Assembly (NCBI GenBank): GCA_024919215.1
Contig: CP103437.1
Coordinates: forward strand, 992,001-1,056,000
Source of the DNA: Methylophilaceae bacterium LSUCC0665
GTDB lineage: Bacteria; Pseudomonadota; Gammaproteobacteria; Burkholderiales; Methylophilaceae
Direction: 5' to 3'
DNA: 64,000 nucleotides
Position numbers and translations under genes: made by a program. Positions 59,500-64,000 of the stretch are shown piece by piece. Each line of letters begins with the position of its first letter. Position 1 is the first letter of the stretch. The notes beneath the pieces are model-generated. The model was not told the DNA's origin. It made no database searches and saw only the letters and a program-made list of their open reading frames with translations.

Positions 59500-60201
59500 A
59501 TGAAAAAGCCAAATATATTAATTGTTGAGGATGAGGAATCTATATTAGAGATGATAGCTTTGAATCTTCATCACAACAACTTTCAACCATTAAGAGCAAT
59601 CAATGCAGAAAATGCTGAAAGTTTTTTAAATAAAAATAAAGTTGATCTTATTTTGCTTGATTGGATGCTCCCTGGCATGGACGGTATTGATTTTCTCAAG
59701 CGACTTCGTACAAATTCTAGTACCAAGAGTATACCCGTCATAATGCTCACTGCTAAAAGTGAAGAATTAGATAAAATTGAAGGTTTTGAAGTTGGTGCAG
59801 ATGATTATTTAGCAAAACCATTTAGTCAAAAAGAGTTAGTTGCTAGGATCAAGGCCATACTTAGAAGAAAGAATCCAGAATCCGTTTTAGACAAGATTGA
59901 ACACGGCAGTCTTCAAGTTAATCCAGATAGTCATGAAGTGTTTTATAAATCAAAATTTATCAAACTTGGGCCAACCGAATTCAAATTAATATTTTTATTA
60001 TGTATGAATAAAAATCGAGTCCTCTCTCGTGAAATCATTGTTGATAAAATTTGGAATAATGAATCTGAAATTGACGCACGAACAATCGATGTTCATGTCA
60101 AGAGGCTAAGGTCAACATTAAAATCATATGGGATTGAAAATAGTATTGACACTATAAGGGGTGCTGGTTATAAGTTAGCGGATGAAATGAATTTTGAATA
60201 A
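59500..60201 (+). CDS. phoB: Phosphate regulon response regulator PhoB
   Basis: OmpR/PhoB-family transcription factor. 233 residues: receiver domain with acidic pocket Glu10-Asp11 and phospho-acceptor Asp54 (LLDWMLPGMDG), the Lys in DDYLAKPFSQKELVARI, and a C-terminal winged helix (GPTEFKLIFLLCMN, RTIDVHVKRLRSTL, IRGAGYKL). Directly followed by phoR with an 8-base overlap. I could not see a convincing Pho box in the 134 bases upstream. The PhoB name rests on similarity and the PhoR partner. Confidence 0.92.
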   Translation: MKKPNILIVEDEESILEMIALNLHHNNFQPLRAINAENAESFLNKNKVDLILLDWMLPGMDGIDFLKRLRTNSSTKSIPVIMLTAKSEELDKIEGFEVGADDYLAKPFSQKELVARIKAILRRKNPESVLDKIEHGSLQVNPDSHEVFYKSKFIKLGPTEFKLIFLLCMNKNRVLSREIIVDKIWNNESEIDARTIDVHVKRLRSTLKSYGIENSIDTIRGAGYKLADEMNFE

Positions 60202-61474
60202 GATTTTCATAAAAATAATCACAAAATTACTTATATTTGCTCTTTGCTCTTTTTTTGTTGGGCTATTTTTTTCAATAATCTATGGCTTGTTATTATTTAT
60301 TTTTCTTTTAATTCTATATGTTTACAATCAAACCTATTATTTAATTAGTTTAGATAATTGGCTTAATCAACCCTCACAACACACAGTGCCAATCGGGAAT
60401 AATTTATGGGAGCCAACTTTTTCAAAACTTTACCAATTTCATAAAAATATTGTTAAAACAAAAAGAGACTTAGGGCTGGCATTAGATCAATTCATTCTTG
60501 GGGCTCAAGCATTACCTGATGGAGTCTTATCGTTAGATCAGTCAAATCATATTTTATGGGCCAATAAAAAAATACAGCGCATGCTAGGAATCAAAATTCC
60601 GGATGATCTCAACAAACCAATTACCTATATTTTCCGGGATACTAAGTTATTAGACCTAATAGATGCAAATGATAACAAAAAATCAATATCAATAATAATT
60701 GATGATAATAAATACCAAATCAATTTAATTGAATTTGGAGCAGAAAATAAATTATTAATATGTAGGAATATTAATAATGAAGAAAAATCTGAAGCAATTC
60801 GCAAACGATTTATTTCTGATGTTTCACATGAATTAAAGACACCTTTAACAGTAATTATGGGTAATAGTGAGCTGATGCTCAATGCCGATATCGAACAAAA
60901 ACAACAAAAAATTTTACTGAACGCAACTTTAGATCAAGCACAAAGAATGAATACTTTAATAGCTGATCTTATATCTTTGAATCGCGTTGACACAACAAAA
61001 ACTATACTAAGAGATAAAAAGGTCATGGTTACTGATTTGAAAAATCAAATTCTTAGCAGTTTGTCATCTTTAAGACTAAAAAAAGATATTTCATTTGAAT
61101 TTAATATAGATTCTAAAAAAAATATTCTGGGTTCCTTTTCAGAAGTGTATAGCGCTCTAGAAAATTTAGTCTCAAATGCATTTAGATATTCAGACAAAGG
61201 ATCCATTTCAATTAATTGGTCTATTATTAAAGGACAAGGTGTCTTATCAGTTACCGACTCAGGTATAGGAATTTCAAAAGAACATCTTACTAAAATTACT
61301 GATAGATTTTATAGGGTAGATACCGATAGAAGCAGAAATTCAGGGGGCACTGGCTTGGGCTTAGCAATTGTAAAAAATATTATGGATCACCATAATGGAT
61401 CAATAGATATTAAAAGTGATGTGAGCAAAGGAAGTACATTTTCGCTTGTCTTTCCAAAAGAAAGAGTTCTATAA
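60194..61474 (+). CDS. phoR: Phosphate regulon sensor histidine kinase PhoR
   Basis: 426 residues: two closely spaced N-terminal membrane segments (about residues 8-50) and almost no periplasmic loop, a PAS domain (about 100-190), the HisKA box with phospho-His in FISDVSHELKTPLTVIMGNS, and an HATPase domain with N box (LVSNAFRYSD), G1 (VTDSGIGIS) and G2 (GGTGLGLAIV). This architecture matches PhoR, which senses phosphate through the Pst system rather than directly. Pst genes are not in the window. Confidence 0.92.
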   Translation: MNKIFIKIITKLLIFALCSFFVGLFFSIIYGLLLFIFLLILYVYNQTYYLISLDNWLNQPSQHTVPIGNNLWEPTFSKLYQFHKNIVKTKRDLGLALDQFILGAQALPDGVLSLDQSNHILWANKKIQRMLGIKIPDDLNKPITYIFRDTKLLDLIDANDNKKSISIIIDDNKYQINLIEFGAENKLLICRNINNEEKSEAIRKRFISDVSHELKTPLTVIMGNSELMLNADIEQKQQKILLNATLDQAQRMNTLIADLISLNRVDTTKTILRDKKVMVTDLKNQILSSLSSLRLKKDISFEFNIDSKKNILGSFSEVYSALENLVSNAFRYSDKGSISINWSIIKGQGVLSVTDSGIGISKEHLTKITDRFYRVDTDRSRNSGGTGLGLAIVKNIMDHHNGSIDIKSDVSKGSTFSLVFPKERVL

Positions 61475-61477
61475 AGA

Positions 61478-62185
61478 ATGTTATATAAGATATTTTATTT
61501 ATTTCTTTTAGTTTTCATTACTTCATGTTCTTCAAACCAAATTAAATCCCCTACTTCACAATATGATAAAAGCTCAGTTAATCAATTCGCAAAAACAGAC
61601 TTTGATCGGATGGCTGACCTTGAGATAAGGGAGAATATGGAAAGTCTAAAAATCCTAGCTTTGAAATTTTACAAACGAAACCCTAGTCAGTTAAAAAAAT
61701 CAACTCAAGATAATGCCGAAAAAATGGTAAATTGGATTTTCCATGGTGATCATAATAATGAATTTGAACAATTACAAAATAAAAAAGATATTGAGTGTTT
61801 GAATTTAGTTTTTGATGAAAGTTTTAATGGAGACAGAGTTTTGGCTTTGATGACTGGCCTAAAAACCATGCTCCTTGAATCTCATGGCAACAAAACAGAT
61901 TTCTATCTTTTTGATAAATTAGATCCACAAAATATTTACAACGTCGCCAGAAATATCGAAGTGGTCGTATGGAAATTATCTACTAAAAAAATGGAGAATG
62001 GGGAACCTTTTTTAATTTCAAATTCAATCTCTGGGAACGAGCAAAATTTGAGCTTTGAAAGAGAGTTTGGAAAAATTATTGGGCGATCTGACTATTTTGC
62101 ATACACGCTATCTGAGAAAACTGAGCGGACAATTACAAGGGCTGTGCAGAGCGTCTCGACTAGACTATTTTTACCATTCATTTAA
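61478..62185 (+). CDS. Lipoprotein of unknown function
   Basis: 235 residues. A lipobox signal (FLLVFITSCSSNQ) puts the lipidated Cys at about residue 17. The mature part is soluble and mixed, with FDRMADLEIRENMESLKILA, FHGDHNNEFEQLQNKKDI and LALMTGLKTMLLESHGNKTDFYLFD; no catalytic motif was recognised. It lies 3 bases after phoR on the same strand, so it is probably co-transcribed with phoBR, but a role in phosphate sensing is only a guess. I believe similar lipoproteins occur in other betaproteobacteria, yet cannot name a family. Confidence 0.8.
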   Translation: MLYKIFYLFLLVFITSCSSNQIKSPTSQYDKSSVNQFAKTDFDRMADLEIRENMESLKILALKFYKRNPSQLKKSTQDNAEKMVNWIFHGDHNNEFEQLQNKKDIECLNLVFDESFNGDRVLALMTGLKTMLLESHGNKTDFYLFDKLDPQNIYNVARNIEVVVWKLSTKKMENGEPFLISNSISGNEQNLSFEREFGKIIGRSDYFAYTLSEKTERTITRAVQSVSTRLFLPFI

Positions 62186-62202
62186 AAAACTAGATGCTAA
62201 GA

Positions 62203-64000
62203 TTACAATAAGACCTTCTCAATACCACCGTTGTTTGCCTTCTCGACGTAATCTTGAAGCCAGTTAGCTCCTAGATTATTTTTTGCAATTTCCACGACAA
62301 TATAGTCAGCGTCTGTTCCCGTTTCATCCCCGTATCTTGATAAGCCTTGCAAACACGAAGGGCATGATGTAAGTATCTTGACATCATCTTTATTATCTTT
62401 AATAAGAATATTCTTATCTTTTGTAATTTCTTCAGATTTTCTCATTTTTACCTGAGTTGCAATATCAGGTCGAGTCACAGCAAAGGTCCCAGACTCCCCA
62501 CAACATCTGTCATTCTTTTTAACATCTTGATTTAACAATGCTTTTGTGACATTTGCAGAAGTGTATGTTTTCATTGGGTTATGACAAGGCTCATGATACA
62601 TATATTGCACACCAGATACATCATTCATCTTAATCTCTTTTTCCATCAGGTATTCATGAATATCAAGAAGACGGCAGCCAGGAAAGATGGATTCAAATTG
62701 ATATTTAGAGAGTTGGTCCATACAGGTTCCACAAGAGACAATCACAGTTTTGATATCTAAATAATTAAGAGTATTTGCAATTCTATGAAACTGCACCCTA
62801 TTGTCAGATGAGATTTCATGACCTTTATCAATATCTCCAGAAGATGTTTGAGGGTATCCACAACACAAGTACCCTGGGGGCAGAACAGTAATTGCACCCA
62901 CTTCATACAACATAGCCTGGGTGGCTAACCCTACTTGAGAAAAAAGCCTTTCAGAACCACATCCAGGAAAATAAAAAACAGCATCAGACTCATCAGTTAT
63001 CTTATTATGATTTCTAATGATTGGAACGATCTTGTCATCTTCGATACCAAGCATCGCTCTTGATGTTTTTGTAGGAACATTTTTTGGCATCGGTCTATTA
63101 ATAAAGTGAATGACTTGAGACACCATATTGCTTTTCCCAACAGTCGAAGGTGGATTCTTAGTAAACATTCGACTACCTAATGCCAATTTTTTTGCAATCT
63201 TGTGTATAGTAGTTTGTACCCGATATCCAATATTAATCATCAATTGATGCATCACTTTAATTGTTCTGGGATCTTTTAAATTCAGATATGTCATGCCAAC
63301 ATAACTACCTAAATTAAATTTTTTCTTATTTTGCTTACGAAGAAAGTTTCGCATTTGAATGCTCACATCACCATAATCAATATTTACTGGGCATGGATTT
63401 AAACATTTATGACAAACAGTGCAATGATCTGCAATATCATTAAACTCATCGAAATGTTTAAGTGATATTCCTCGACGAGTTTGTTCCTCATATAAAAATG
63501 CTTCAATTAATAATGATGTTCCAAGGATTTTATTTCTTGGGCTATACATTAAGTTGGCTCTTGGAACATGGGTTGTACAGACTGGTTTACATTTGCCGCA
63601 TCTTAAACAGGAGCTAATCGAATCTGCGATTTCACCCATTTCAGACTGTTCCATGATAATTGACTCTTCTTCAAGTAATCCAAAGCTTGGGGTATACGCT
63701 TTTTTTAAACCCGAACCTGGAAGAAGTTTACCCTTGTTAAAATGACCATGAGGGTCAACCTTGTCTTTGTATTTTTTAAAGACCTCAATCGTCTCATTAT
63801 CTAAAAATTCCATTTTAGTAATACCAATACCATGCTCACCAGAAATAACGCCATCAAGTGACTTCGCAAGATTCATTACTCTGGAAACAGCAATTTGCGC
63901 ATCACTCATCATCTGATAGTCATCTGAGTTCACAGGTATATTGGTATGTACATTTCCATCACCAGCGTGCATATGTAAAGCAATAAAAACTCTAGATTTT
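62203..64000 (-). CDS. FAD-linked oxidase / Fe-S oxidoreductase, C-terminal part (runs off the window)
   Basis: The frame stays open past the first Met (63972) to the window edge, with KSRVFIALH upstream, so the 5' part is missing. Visible order: the end of a GlcD/D-lactate-dehydrogenase FAD domain (MHAGDGNVHTN, ISGEHGIG), two [4Fe-4S] motifs (CLRCGKCKPVCTTHVP, CTVCHKCLNPCPVN), then two CCG domains (FPGCGSERLF to CCGYP; HEPCHNP to CCGESG). The fused GlcD-GlpC layout fits large membrane-associated 2-hydroxyacid dehydrogenases of betaproteobacteria. Substrate (D-lactate, glycolate or another) unknown. Confidence 0.88.
   Translation of the reverse strand, partial: KSRVFIALHMHAGDGNVHTNIPVNSDDYQMMSDAQIAVSRVMNLAKSLDGVISGEHGIGITKMEFLDNETIEVFKKYKDKVDPHGHFNKGKLLPGSGLKKAYTPSFGLLEEESIIMEQSEMGEIADSISSCLRCGKCKPVCTTHVPRANLMYSPRNKILGTSLLIEAFLYEEQTRRGISLKHFDEFNDIADHCTVCHKCLNPCPVNIDYGDVSIQMRNFLRKQNKKKFNLGSYVGMTYLNLKDPRTIKVMHQLMINIGYRVQTTIHKIAKKLALGSRMFTKNPPSTVGKSNMVSQVIHFINRPMPKNVPTKTSRAMLGIEDDKIVPIIRNHNKITDESDAVFYFPGCGSERLFSQVGLATQAMLYEVGAITVLPPGYLCCGYPQTSSGDIDKGHEISSDNRVQFHRIANTLNYLDIKTVIVSCGTCMDQLSKYQFESIFPGCRLLDIHEYLMEKEIKMNDVSGVQYMYHEPCHNPMKTYTSANVTKALLNQDVKKNDRCCGESGTFAVTRPDIATQVKMRKSEEITKDKNILIKDNKDDVKILTSCPSCLQGLSRYGDETGTDADYIVVEIAKNNLGANWLQDYVEKANNGGIEKVLL

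Overview
The window looks like a piece of chromosome from an AT-rich, streamlined Gram-negative bacterium, most likely a betaproteobacterium. The best guess is Methylophilales of the OM43 / Candidatus Methylopumilus type. That placement is inference. It rests on low GC (roughly one third by eye), almost no intergenic DNA, and gene neighbourhoods I associate with betaproteobacteria: murU-amgK / lptD-surA-pdxA-rsmA, grxC-secB-gpsA, rplU-rpmA-obg-proB, coaE-zapD, and a Nudix-thiamine-synthase fusion next to argJ. The outer-membrane genes (lptD, lptE, lpxH, a TonB receptor) prove a diderm. The window holds no direct methylotrophy gene.

Layout. 1-3333: aroC and rluE on minus, icd on plus, a cold-shock gene on minus. 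3334-9203 (minus): amgK-murU-pepP-ubiH-ubiI-like-dsbC, which covers cell-wall sugar recycling, ubiquinone hydroxylation and disulfide isomerisation. 9321-20934 (plus): lptD-surA-pdxA-rsmA, adk, leuS-lptE-holA-proA-nadD. 20923-25241 (minus): the biotin cluster bioB-F-H-C-D. 25335-28071: trmL on plus, then grxC-secB-SH3 protein-gpsA on minus. 28171-30890 (plus): gpmI-envC. 30897-33894 (minus): clpB-yjbQ behind a heat-shock-type promoter. 33970-36147: a TonB-dependent receptor. 36229-41864 (minus): murJ-ribF-ileS-lspA. 41969-42229: rpsT. 42275-46690 (minus): rplU-rpmA, obg-proB, purE-purK. 46845-49540 (plus): ispB, coaE-zapD, a PCuAC copper chaperone. 49529-53032 (minus): cysS-argJ-Nudix fusion. 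53090-56935 (plus): TPR protein, L,D-transpeptidase, two cyclophilins, lpxH. 56928-59365 (minus): MFS transporter-ribH-nusB. 59500-62185 (plus): phoB-phoR and an unknown lipoprotein. 62203-64000 (minus): the C-terminal part of a large FAD/Fe-S oxidoreductase that runs off the window.

There are 65 protein genes. I saw no tRNA, rRNA, CRISPR array, insertion sequence, phage gene or attachment site. No gap between genes exceeds about 160 bases. Bases 1-71 lie downstream of aroC and show nothing recognisable. Many neighbours overlap by 1-35 bases, and four convergent pairs overlap at their 3' ends, so most genes are probably co-transcribed and translationally coupled.

I did not find a clearly undescribed multi-gene system; this is mostly housekeeping sequence. 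The points most worth a second look are a 405-base perfect direct repeat between two adjacent cyclophilin genes, an inverted repeat overlapping a sigma-32-like promoter before clpB, a UbiI-like protein that has lost its FAD fingerprint, a leucyl-tRNA synthetase without the leucine-specific insertion, a Met/His-rich TonB receptor set between lspA and clpB, and a TPR/L,D-transpeptidase pair sharing a C-terminal module.
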